The position numbers and the translations under genes are program-made. A stretch of DNA of 64,000 nucleotides, taken from positions 186,001 through 250,000 of the forward strand of contig JAURZE010000038.1 of assembly GCA_030653545.1 (NCBI GenBank), given 5' to 3'. Each line of letters starts with the position of its first letter. Positions within the stretch are counted from its first letter, which is position 1. The notes under the pieces are model-generated. The model worked only from the letters and a program-made list of their open reading frames with translations. It did not search any database and was not told the DNA's origin. This stretch comes from Nitrospira sp. Its GTDB lineage: Bacteria; Nitrospirota; Nitrospiria; Nitrospirales; Nitrospiraceae. Shown piece after piece: positions 35,823 through 43,410 of this stretch.

Positions 35823-36359
35823 TTACATCTTCGCAGGAGCCGCCAGCAACTTCTCAACCTCCACAACGATTTCGTTCGCTCCTGCAAGATCGATATCCAT
35901 GTTGCCTACCCGCTGCCACCGGATCACTCCTGCCTGGTCGATCACATAGACATTCGGAATAAATTTTCCGCCACCATAGAGCTTGTCGGTCACTTTCCCC
36001 GGATCGAGCAAATAGGGATAGGTGACTTTCACGGGAAAAGCAGACAAGAACTCACCGACGTCTTTCTTTGAATTTCCCGACGAATTGACACCGACGACCG
36101 CTACATCTTTTCCTTTGGTCAGCTCTGATACTTTCTGAAGGTTTGAGCCCTGCATCATGCAGGGATCGCAGATATGGAACAGCCCGAGGACGATGACTTT
36201 CCCTTTATACGCATCCAACGATACCGTCTCGCCGGTAATCGCCGTCAACGTAAACGACGGCGCCTTCTCGCCCACTTTGAAGAATCCGGCCGCCAGCACC
36301 AGATGCGCCGCGAAGACCGGAAAGAGTAACGCACCGAATATCCACAGAGATCGCTTCAT
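35823..36359 (-). CDS. exported TlpA/AhpC-type thioredoxin-fold protein
   Basis: About 178 aa from the ATG at 36359, which has AGGAGG 5 nt upstream (an ATG 18 nt earlier is weaker). A signal peptide ends at H-L-V-L-A-A-G. The thioredoxin domain begins G-E-K-A-P-S-F-T-L and has the redox pair in H-I-C-D-P-C-M-M, with a cis-Pro loop at F-I-P-N-V-Y-V-I-D. Such proteins reduce disulfides or peroxides in the periplasm. It lies downstream of the peptide-modification locus but its promoter is not obvious. Confidence 0.85.
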   Translation of the reverse strand: MKRSLWIFGALLFPVFAAHLVLAAGFFKVGEKAPSFTLTAITGETVSLDAYKGKVIVLGLFHICDPCMMQGSNLQKVSELTKGKDVAVVGVNSSGNSKKDVGEFLSAFPVKVTYPYLLDPGKVTDKLYGGGKFIPNVYVIDQAGVIRWQRVGNMDIDLAGANEIVVEVEKLLAAPAKM

Positions 36360-36498
36360 GAGAGCCTCCTTCGCCATCGATCGAACAACCGAATGAACGA
36401 CGACAGCTATCCTACCATGCAGAATTTTTCAGGGGCAACGGCAGACAACGGATCCATCTGTTCTCGCCCCACACCCCAGCATTGCGAGAGAGCTCAAC

Positions 36499-37755
36499 TC
36501 ACCGATGGAAGAGGTGTCGAATCGAAGCCGGAGGAGAGAGCCAGCGTGAGAGCGTGTGGACAGGGCTGACGCCGCGAGCGAGCCAGTGCAACGACCGGCG
36601 CCAGCGGAACCACGCCGGCGCCGCATGAATCACGGGATCGTGACTCCGACACAAGGCAATCCCGTAGCGCCACCGCGCCTTCCAATCCTCCTGAAGTGTA
36701 AACAACAGCGCCCCGACGTCCTGATCCTCAATCCCCTCTTGCTGCTGTAGGAGGAGGCTCTTCGGCATGCGGTGGGCCAAACCCATGACATCGGAATCGG
36801 CCGCAATCATGTTCAGAATCTGCGGAGGAATAGGCGCATCCATGAGTCGATAAGACAACGCCAGACCGAGCAACAGGACCCGATAACATCTCCATTCCAG
36901 AGCGGTCGTGAGCACCCGCTTCCAATTCAGCCGTCCGGCACGGATGAGTCCGGCTACTTCCGTCACCAGACTAAGTTGTCCCCAAGCCTGATGCGCTCCA
37001 TGCACGCAGAGTACGAGCAACGCTTCCTCCGGAGCCATTCCTTTAGTCTTCCGGCCGTCCAGCGAAACCGGCCTAACGCGGCCCCACACCTCCGGCCGAT
37101 CAATAGGGAACTTCTGATGTGCATGTCTCACCGCCCACAGCAGTTCGATCTGACGCGACGTATTGCCGTGAAGGTAGACGAGCGGCCGCTCGCACGCACC
37201 GGCATCGACTGTGCGGTCACCCGCCCCTCCTCGCACAGCATAGCCCTGCGAGACCAACACTTGTTCTGCATTCGCAAGCTGGTCCCGACGCACAAGCGCA
37301 ACCGGATCGGCGGGAGCACAGAGCGTGAGATCGCCGTAGATCATGGCGGCGAAACCTACGCCCCTGAAAGGAAGCACGGAGACTCCGGCCTCATCAAAAG
37401 CGCGGAACAGTCGAAGCAGTTCCCCCGCTCCGGCTTGATTCGCGGCTGCCGCCTCTTCCGTCCTCCGAATAAGGGCATCCAGATCCGCCGGAGGAATACG
37501 GTCGGCACACAGTTCGGTCAGCGTCCGGGAGAGCAGAGACTCGACCCCATGGCTCTTGGCCAACTCCATCAACAAGGGCCAATTCAAACCGGCTTGCGCC
37601 ACCTCACGAATCCGGCGGCGGAGAGATTCAGGCACAGCGGCTCTGGCGCACCAGATGAGGAATTGGGCCTCCCGAAAGCGCACCGGGTTCACCCATCCAG
37701 CAGCCCCAACAGAGGGTGCCTTCCCATCGACCGGATGTCGGAGCGAGAATCCCAC
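36499..37755 (-). CDS. degenerate nucleotidyltransferase-family protein (PF14907-like), peptide locus
   Basis: 418 aa, GTG start at 37755 with AGGAGG about 8 nt upstream, 2 bp behind the hydroxylase gene. It is a paralogue of the protein at 47031-48254: both have the Y-G-D-L-T-L segment, followed there by S-D-L-D-L-L but here by A-D-P-V-A-L. The K-G before it is R-G, and no D-x-D remains, so nucleotidyl transfer is unlikely. These proteins accompany PqqD and HprK-related kinases in known clusters. It may now act as a scaffold. Confidence 0.75.
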   Translation of the reverse strand: MGFSLRHPVDGKAPSVGAAGWVNPVRFREAQFLIWCARAAVPESLRRRIREVAQAGLNWPLLMELAKSHGVESLLSRTLTELCADRIPPADLDALIRRTEEAAAANQAGAGELLRLFRAFDEAGVSVLPFRGVGFAAMIYGDLTLCAPADPVALVRRDQLANAEQVLVSQGYAVRGGAGDRTVDAGACERPLVYLHGNTSRQIELLWAVRHAHQKFPIDRPEVWGRVRPVSLDGRKTKGMAPEEALLVLCVHGAHQAWGQLSLVTEVAGLIRAGRLNWKRVLTTALEWRCYRVLLLGLALSYRLMDAPIPPQILNMIAADSDVMGLAHRMPKSLLLQQQEGIEDQDVGALLFTLQEDWKARWRYGIALCRSHDPVIHAAPAWFRWRRSLHWLARGVSPVHTLSRWLSPPASIRHLFHR

Positions 37756-37757
37756 CG

Positions 37758-38792
37758 CTACGCCCTCCTCTCGAGCGAGCGCGTCACGCCGCGAAACGCG
37801 TTCACAAAGGGAATCCCGTAAAGCTTGGAGATAGTGGCAAACTGCCCGGAGTCTGCCCCTGGAATTCCGACGCGCAATACCTCCGGCTTGCCTGGGGCAT
37901 ACAGCGTGCCGAATAGCGCATCCCAGAGAGTGAACTTCACCCCAAAGTTCTTATTCCAGTGCCGAGGGTCAATGCTGTGATGGAGTTGATGATGCGCCGG
38001 ACTCATCACCACCCGGTTCAACCAAGGCCCATAGGACATCCAGATATGGGAGTGCCGAAGATGAGTCCCCAGTAAGCCATAGAGAAATCCAAAAATACTC
38101 ACGCCAAAGATCATCATGAACTGCCGGTCCCGACCAAGCACATTCTGAAATACCAGGGCCGATAGTCCGGCCACCGGCGCCTGAAGCACCACCGTGATCA
38201 GATTCTCAACCGGATGCACCCGAAATGCGGCCGCCGGTGTCAGCACCTCGGCGGAATGATGCACCTGGTGAAATGACCAGAGGACGGGATTGCTGTGGAG
38301 CCACACATGCGCCCAGTAATTGATCAGATCGGACAAGAGCAGAAACCCCATCGTCGCGGCGGCGATCGCCGCCGGGGACAATGACCCGGGAGGCTCCCAG
38401 CCCAATCGCTGGATGACCACCGCCGAGAGAATCTTGGCAGTCAGAAGACCGACCCCGGAAAAGACCGGGATCCAAATGAGAAAATTCAGCACAGTATCGA
38501 CGGCCATGAAACGTAGATCCAGCAACGTGGACGGATGGCGATAGATGTGCGCCGGAAACGCATACTCGCGAAACGACTTGGCGCTCGTTCCTCCCTGCCG
38601 CATGGCGACATGATAGAGCCCCCACGCCAGTACCAGGCTGGAGAGCAGATAGGGCCAGGCCAGCCCGTTCGTAAAGTTAACGAACACCAGCGGAATCCGC
38701 TCAATGGCCTCTTGAAAGCTGGACCAGGAGCGGAATGACGCAAACACCGTCTCCCACACCCGTTCGAAGAACCAGCTGATCCGTTCAATCAT
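37758..38792 (-). CDS. fatty-acid hydroxylase / sterol desaturase-family membrane enzyme 1
   Basis: 344 aa integral membrane protein with the di-iron histidine clusters of the family: H-V-W-L-H, then F-H-Q-V-H-H-S, H-S-H and a final H-H-Q-L-H-H-S. Several hydrophobic helices frame these boxes. The family inserts oxygen or double bonds in lipids and related substrates. It stands 181 bp behind precursor gene 1 and 2 bp before the nucleotidyltransferase-like gene. Its paralogue is at 39471-40547. Confidence 0.88.
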   Translation of the reverse strand: MIERISWFFERVWETVFASFRSWSSFQEAIERIPLVFVNFTNGLAWPYLLSSLVLAWGLYHVAMRQGGTSAKSFREYAFPAHIYRHPSTLLDLRFMAVDTVLNFLIWIPVFSGVGLLTAKILSAVVIQRLGWEPPGSLSPAAIAAATMGFLLLSDLINYWAHVWLHSNPVLWSFHQVHHSAEVLTPAAAFRVHPVENLITVVLQAPVAGLSALVFQNVLGRDRQFMMIFGVSIFGFLYGLLGTHLRHSHIWMSYGPWLNRVVMSPAHHQLHHSIDPRHWNKNFGVKFTLWDALFGTLYAPGKPEVLRVGIPGADSGQFATISKLYGIPFVNAFRGVTRSLERRA

Positions 38793-38897
38793 GGCGACGA
38801 CCTATCCCACAAACGATCATCAGGCACAGTCTCTTCTCTTCCCACGAGGCACTCTGAGGGGCAGCGGCTTGGGCATCACCGCCCGTTCAGGAACACC

Positions 38898-38935
38898 GCT
38901 AGACTGGTTGGCGGTTTTTCACCAACCAGTCTAGC
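38898..38935 (-). terminator. stem-loop behind precursor gene 1
   Basis: Perfect 14-bp inverted repeat GCTAGACTGGTTGG / CCAACCAGTCTAGC with a 10-nt loop, about 40 nt after the stop at 38974. No U-run follows, so it may stabilise or process the mRNA more than end it. Confidence 0.7.
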
Positions 38936-38973
38936 CAGCGCACTCCTCGCACCTCCGTCACCAGAGGCATCGA

Positions 38974-39102
38974 TTAGCTGACGCAGACGGCGTCCACCGC
39001 CTTCTGACACTGCTCCTTGTACTTCTGGCCCGTTACATCGCGCAGCAATTCATGCGCGACCAACACGGGCTCTGAGTAGGATTCCTTCTTCTGCTGCTCC
39101 AT
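38974..39102 (-). CDS. precursor peptide 1 of the peptide-modification locus
   Basis: 42 aa. The leader starts M-E-Q-Q-K-K-E-S-Y-S-E-P-V-L-V and continues A-H-E-L-L-R-D-V-T-G; the variable part is QKYKEQCQKAVDAVCVS with two Cys. A strong site AAAGGGGGTGAAG precedes the ATG. Precursors 2 and 3 have nearly the same leader. The Tyr-x-x-Pro and the late Thr are the features that PqqD-like recognition elements and B2 proteases read in lasso leaders. Too short for normal ORF calling. Confidence 0.88.
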   Translation of the reverse strand: MEQQKKESYSEPVLVAHELLRDVTGQKYKEQCQKAVDAVCVS

Positions 39103-39241
39103 TGTTCTTCACCCCCTTTCGTTCCGCAAAGTCCCCCGTGCCTCTGCGGCTCACGGGAGCGGCGACCCTCTATCTGCCTTCAGCCTGCGTCGTCCTCTCG
39201 CTCCACTAACCCGCCTCAACGGAAGCGCGCTGCGTTCAAGT

Positions 39242-39279
39242 CATGAGCTGGCCCGTCCTCTCGAACTGGCCAGCTCATG
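39242..39279 (-). terminator. stem-loop behind precursor gene 2
   Basis: Perfect 12-bp inverted repeat CATGAGCTGGCC / GGCCAGCTCATG with a 14-nt loop, about 30 nt behind the stop at 39310. No U-run. Confidence 0.7.
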
Positions 39280-39309
39280 TTTGCGAACAGCGATCCGAGC
39301 AACCCCAAC

Positions 39310-39447
39310 TTAGAACAAGACGCCGTCGCTCTCCTTGCCAGCCTTGTCGCTGACCTTTTCCTTGTACTTCTGACCCGTTACATCGCGCAGCAATTCATGC
39401 GCGACCAACACGGGTTCCGAGTACGATTCCTTCTTCTGTTGCTCCAT
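39310..39447 (-). CDS. precursor peptide 2 of the peptide-modification locus
   Basis: 45 aa. Its first 29 residues equal those of precursor 1 (same leader through Q-K-Y-K-E), then the tail diverges to K-V-S-D-K-A-G-K-E-S-D-G-V-L-F, without Cys. The 5' region also matches: GGGACTTT, then GAAAGGGGGTGAAGAA, then ATG. It lies 23 nt before the hydroxylase-2 stop side, directly downstream of that gene on the same strand. Confidence 0.88.
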   Translation of the reverse strand: MEQQKKESYSEPVLVAHELLRDVTGQKYKEKVSDKAGKESDGVLF

Positions 39448-39470
39448 TCTTCTTCACCCCCTTTCCATCA

Positions 39471-40547
39471 TTAAAGTCCCTCAGAACGCACGGCATCCTG
39501 AGAGCGAGTGAGCGGATCGGAGGCGAGGCTGCGCCGGATTCGCCCTCCGGCACGTTGAAACGGCCCGACATACAGCTTCCCGACTGTCGCAAAATCGTCC
39601 TTTTTTATGCCGACAAGCCCGAATCGAAGGCGTTCGTGGCGATCCGGCAGGCACAGAGTGCCAAACAACCAATCCCACAACGCAAACTTCACCCCGAAAT
39701 TCTTGTTGTGATGCCGCGGATCGAGGCTGTGATGCGTTTGGTGCACGATCGGAGTCACCAGAATGCGATCCAGCAGGGGACCGTAGGAAATCGGAAGATG
39801 CGAGTGCTGCAGATGAAGCCCTGAGAGTCCATACATAAACCCCACGAGGCTGACCCCGAACATCGTCGTGACGGCTAAGTCCTGCGCAGGAAAGTTCTCA
39901 TAAAAGACAAAAGCCAAGCCGATCACCGGCGCGCGCAGGATCGCCGTCACGAAAAATTCCAATGGATGCGCACGGTACGCTGAAATGGGCGTCAACACCT
40001 CAGCCGAATGATGGACCTGGTGAAAGGCCCACAACAGTGGGACTTTGTGGAGCAGCAGATGAGCCCAATAATTCACGAAATCGTGCAGCAGGTAAAACCC
40101 CAGCGCCGCGGCGAAGAGGGCGGGCACCGGCAAGGTGGCCGGAGGTTCCCACGCCAAGTATCCGATCAAAAACCCCTTCCCCATCTTCTCTGCGAGGACC
40201 CCGACGCCGGCCAACATGGGAACAAAGAGCAACACATTGAGCAGAGCGCTCACGAGATAGAAACGATAGTCCAGCAGCGCAGAGGGGTGACCGTACACAC
40301 CGCGAGGAAACAGAAACGCCCTGAAGGAGGGGGCGGGCGGCACGTCGCGCTTCTTGGACACATGGTACGCCACCCCGGCAATCGTCACACTGGCCAGCAC
40401 ATAGGGCCAGGCCAGGCCGCTCGTGAGCCTGGTGAAGGTCCCGAGGACCTCTCCGATCGCTGCCGTGAAACTGTCCCAGGATGAAACGGCAGACAGGGAA
40501 TACTCTGCCACGCGCTCCAGAAACCATCGTACTGCGTCAATCACCAT
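39471..40547 (-). CDS. fatty-acid hydroxylase / sterol desaturase-family membrane enzyme 2
   Basis: About 358 aa. Di-iron ligands are complete: W-A-H-L-L-L-H, F-H-Q-V-H-H-S-A-E, H-S-H and V-H-Q-T-H-H-S. It is clearly paralogous to 37758-38792, with shared motifs such as H-H-S-A-E-V-L-T-P and R-H-x-N-K-N-F-G-V-K-F. It is flanked by precursors 3 (upstream) and 2 (downstream). The enzyme could modify a peptide, its lipid carrier or a lipid partner. Confidence 0.88.
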   Translation of the reverse strand: MVIDAVRWFLERVAEYSLSAVSSWDSFTAAIGEVLGTFTRLTSGLAWPYVLASVTIAGVAYHVSKKRDVPPAPSFRAFLFPRGVYGHPSALLDYRFYLVSALLNVLLFVPMLAGVGVLAEKMGKGFLIGYLAWEPPATLPVPALFAAALGFYLLHDFVNYWAHLLLHKVPLLWAFHQVHHSAEVLTPISAYRAHPLEFFVTAILRAPVIGLAFVFYENFPAQDLAVTTMFGVSLVGFMYGLSGLHLQHSHLPISYGPLLDRILVTPIVHQTHHSLDPRHHNKNFGVKFALWDWLFGTLCLPDRHERLRFGLVGIKKDDFATVGKLYVGPFQRAGGRIRRSLASDPLTRSQDAVRSEGL

Positions 40548-40602
40548 CACCCTCTATCAGTTCTTGCACCACGTGAACGACGGAACCTGCCTTGTAATAT
40601 CG

Positions 40603-40634
40603 GTGGGTTGGCCGACCGAAGCCGGCCAACCCAC
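40603..40634 (-). terminator. stem-loop behind precursor gene 3
   Basis: Perfect 12-bp inverted repeat GTGGGTTGGCCG / CGGCCAACCCAC with an 8-nt loop, 8 nt after the stop at 40643. The downstream hydroxylase is still transcribed from the same strand, so it is probably not a full terminator. Confidence 0.75.
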
Positions 40635-40642
40635 ACTCGCGG

Positions 40643-40774
40643 CTACGCAGGCGATTCGTTGCCGACTTTCTCCCGCGCGTTCTTCACGGCGGACGCTCCA
40701 CCCGTCACATCGCGCAGCAATTCATGCGCGACCAACACGGGCTCTGCGTACGATTCCTTCTTCTGTTGTTCCAT
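40643..40774 (-). CDS. precursor peptide 3 of the peptide-modification locus
   Basis: 43 aa. The leader is the same as in precursors 1-2 with one change (Y-A-E-P). The variable part is GASAVKNAREKVGNESPA and has no Cys. GGGACTTT and GAAAGGGGGTGAAGAA precede the ATG, as for precursors 1-2. It sits between the HprK-like kinase gene (upstream) and hydroxylase 2. Confidence 0.88.
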   Translation of the reverse strand: MEQQKKESYAEPVLVAHELLRDVTGGASAVKNAREKVGNESPA

Positions 40775-40896
40775 TGTTCTTCACCCCCTTTCGCTTGTTA
40801 AAGTCCCTCATGACCAGGTGCGTCACGAGAGCGTATTCACGGTTTTCTTGCGCAGCACAATTCCCATCCTTACCGCTAAGCCCCCGCGCAGGCCGA

Positions 40897-41931
40897 CTAC
40901 GCCGCGGATCGGGCTTCAAGCAGCGGACGGATCAACGTGGGCAGATCGAGGATGTCCCGGCCGAAGTGGAGCCGATAGCAATCGACCTGCTGGACGAGTT
41001 TCGATAAGGCCTGAAACTCACGGCGGGCCACCGTCTGATCGTAGACCAGGAGGCCTTGCGGCATCAGGGCTTCTAGCGCGCGGCTCTTGGGCAGCGGTTC
41101 CAGACAGCTATGCGGCATATCGACGACGTGCGGGAACATGATCATGGCCGGCGTGCAGGAGCGGCCGATGGACTCGGCATAGAGGTCTTCAGACTGAAAG
41201 TGCTTCTTCTGAACCCCTTGTTTCAACAGGCCTGGTGGCGCATTGCGTAACTCAGGGAAAAACTCGATCGTCCGATCCGTCACATCGATCTTCATGGGAA
41301 AGGCCAGCAGTTCCATCTGCGTGCCCCGATCGCGCAGCAAGGGATAGTCGTCCGACAGGTACCGGAACCCCGAACGCAGGAGCGAGAGAAACGACGTGGT
41401 TTTCCCCTGGCCGCTATAGCCGGGAATCAAGATGCCTTGCCCCTCATACTCGAGCGCCGTCGCATGCACGGTATAGAGGCCGTTGCGCTTCAGCAGCTCA
41501 GCGAGCGCGAAATGGAGAAAGCTCGTCCGCACATCGGGATGCAGCGCATCGGGCTGAATGAAGTAGCCCTCCACCAGATTCCGGACGCCGTCGATCACCA
41601 GCACTCCCTGTTCATGAAAGTCGGCAATGAGCCGGTTCCCGTCCTGCACGATCTCGCATTGCCACAGCGGACGCACCGCATCCCCCAAGGAAGGCCGCTC
41701 CCCTGCAAACAACACCTTCGAGCCTGCTGACATCGTCACCGGCACCTCCGCTCGACTGGCAACTTCGTCAAACTGGATCGTCAGCACCGGCGCTCCCTGC
41801 GCCACGTCCGTCTGGAAATGCCGGAGGAAGGTAAGTGTCGGCTCGACAAATGCGGGAACGGACGTCCGAAACCGGAGATCGAGGCCATGACAATTGAAGA
41901 GATATTCGCCTGTCGTGATCGTTGCGCTCAT
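40897..41931 (-). CDS. HprK-related kinase 2 (peptide locus)
   Basis: About 344 aa from the ATG at 41931 (GAGGG 6 nt upstream; ATGs up to 41982 also open the frame). It has the HPr kinase-type P-loop G-Y-S-G-Q-G-K-T-T, preceded by H-A-T-A-L-E-Y-E-G, and a conserved L-S-D-D-Y-P-L-L that coordinates metal. HprK-related kinases in peptide clusters phosphorylate precursor peptides or an accessory substrate instead of HPr. It is a paralogue of 48251-49270, with the same C-terminal C-Y-R-L-H-F-G-R-D-I-L-D-L-P. Confidence 0.88.
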   Translation of the reverse strand: MSATITTGEYLFNCHGLDLRFRTSVPAFVEPTLTFLRHFQTDVAQGAPVLTIQFDEVASRAEVPVTMSAGSKVLFAGERPSLGDAVRPLWQCEIVQDGNRLIADFHEQGVLVIDGVRNLVEGYFIQPDALHPDVRTSFLHFALAELLKRNGLYTVHATALEYEGQGILIPGYSGQGKTTSFLSLLRSGFRYLSDDYPLLRDRGTQMELLAFPMKIDVTDRTIEFFPELRNAPPGLLKQGVQKKHFQSEDLYAESIGRSCTPAMIMFPHVVDMPHSCLEPLPKSRALEALMPQGLLVYDQTVARREFQALSKLVQQVDCYRLHFGRDILDLPTLIRPLLEARSAA

Positions 41932-42010
41932 TGCATCCCTCATTAGAGAAGTTGATTTCTTCATCATCCCCGGCCAGCCCATACGACCTGCGCGCCGCTC
42001 CCCTGCGTTC

Positions 42011-42469
42011 TCACACCTCTTCCAGGCTCAGCAGTCCTTCGTGACTCAGATGGGTCACGAGGGCGAATAGATCATCGGCGATCCGCTCCGGCGGAGCGTC
42101 GAACCGCCCGCACAGCGCCACGTGGATCGCCTGAAGGGATAGACTTCCGTTGCAGGCCTCCCAGATCGCACTGCCAACCCGATTCAAGGTGTAATAGCGG
42201 CCGGTCCCCAAGTGGAGCAACACCGTTTCGCCGTCCAGTGTCGTTCCCTGGACATCCTGATTGGGGCGCGGCACCGCCGACAGGAGGTCCTGACGGGTAT
42301 CTTGCCGGCCACGTTCAATCTGCTGCTGTTCTCCTTCCGACAGGACGGCCCGAGCCGCTTCGGCCAGCTGCGCGGTCGTCGCGCTCCCCGCCGGCGAGGC
42401 TTGTCCGGGCTCGGACTCGACGGTCATATCCGGTCTCAAATCGGCGGTGATAAACGGCTGTCGCCCCAT
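42011..42469 (-). CDS. PqqD-like peptide-binding protein 2
   Basis: 152 aa. The last 90 residues are the PqqD/RRE winged-helix fold: V-Q-G-T-T-L-D-G-E-T-V-L-L-H-L then Y-Y-T-L-N-R-V-G-S-A-I-W-E. The first 60 residues are an unusual low-complexity extension rich in Ala/Gln/Ser that the second copy lacks. PqqD domains bind leader peptides and present them to modifying enzymes. The gene is 41 bp behind the ATP-grasp gene. Confidence 0.88.
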   Translation of the reverse strand: MGRQPFITADLRPDMTVESEPGQASPAGSATTAQLAEAARAVLSEGEQQQIERGRQDTRQDLLSAVPRPNQDVQGTTLDGETVLLHLGTGRYYTLNRVGSAIWEACNGSLSLQAIHVALCGRFDAPPERIADDLFALVTHLSHEGLLSLEEV

Positions 42470-42510
42470 GATGACGCTCCCTTCGTTGTGACTCGACGTG
42501 TCCGTACGCC

Positions 42511-43410
42511 TTACGCCCGTCCGGCACAGAGCAAATCGGCCAAGGCATCGCCGATCCGCTGACCCGTATAGTTTTCGAAAAAGGTAAACCCCGGGCTGGT
42601 ATTGACTTCGAAACAGTAGTAGGCACCATCCGGCGTCCGGCGAAGATCGATCCCGCTCAGGCTCAATCCCAGTCCCTTGGCGAGATTGAGACAGCGGGTT
42701 TGAACGCTCGGCTCCAATTCGACCGCTCGCATGGTGCGCTGCTTGTCCTCGCGCTCGGCATACCGGTAATCCGCCCCGTCCGACAGTACCTCCGTCGCGA
42801 ACAATCGGTCTCCGACCGTGTGGACACGTAAGTCTGCGCCGGGAATGGTTTCTTGTAGTTGCACCGGGCAGGTCCGGATCTGTTCCAGGCGAGGAAAATC
42901 GGCCGGCGTGAGCGGCCGCACGATTGATCGCTCCGCGCTGATGGATTTGTAGATGACGCGCCCCTGACAGGCGTCATAGAAGCGGCGCGCTGCCTCCGGC
43001 ACCATCGTCACCAGGGTCTTCGGAACCAGGAAGCCATACTGCTCAATCAATCGCTGCTGATAGGGCTTCGACATGTTCGTATGCCCGGCCTGGCGCCGGT
43101 TGACGACCAGGACCGGAAGGCTTTCGGCGAACTCCCACAGCGTCGTCGCCACCATGCGCTCGCGCGGCGTCGAGGCTGAACGGGCGCCGACTCCGCGGAG
43201 ATACACGGCTTCAATGCTTGCCGCATCAATGACCCGCTGGCCAAGCCGAATGCGTCCCACCACCCGGCCGCCGTCGGTAGACCAGGAGACATCCCAATCC
43301 TGTCCGTCCGACTCCGGATGGACCAGCATGAGGTCAGCGTTCCGGACTGCAAGTCGGGCACACACGTTCGCGAGCACCGGATCGGCCATCGGCCCCATGA
43401 GAAGAATCAT
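42511..43410 (-). CDS. ATP-grasp ligase of the peptide-maturase type
   Basis: 299 aa. The ATP-grasp fold is complete: Y-K-S-I-S-A-E-R-S-I-V supplies the ATP-binding Lys, Q-L-Q-E-T-I-P-G-A-D-L-R-V-H the adenine side, and F-E-V-N-T-S-P-G-F the magnesium Glu and Asn. It resembles RimK-like and graspetide (microviridin-type) ligases that form amide or ester links on peptides. Its N-terminal region has V-Y-L-R-G-V-G. The upstream ATP-grasp gene overlaps it by 77 bp. Confidence 0.88.
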   Translation of the reverse strand: MILLMGPMADPVLANVCARLAVRNADLMLVHPESDGQDWDVSWSTDGGRVVGRIRLGQRVIDAASIEAVYLRGVGARSASTPRERMVATTLWEFAESLPVLVVNRRQAGHTNMSKPYQQRLIEQYGFLVPKTLVTMVPEAARRFYDACQGRVIYKSISAERSIVRPLTPADFPRLEQIRTCPVQLQETIPGADLRVHTVGDRLFATEVLSDGADYRYAEREDKQRTMRAVELEPSVQTRCLNLAKGLGLSLSGIDLRRTPDGAYYCFEVNTSPGFTFFENYTGQRIGDALADLLCAGRA

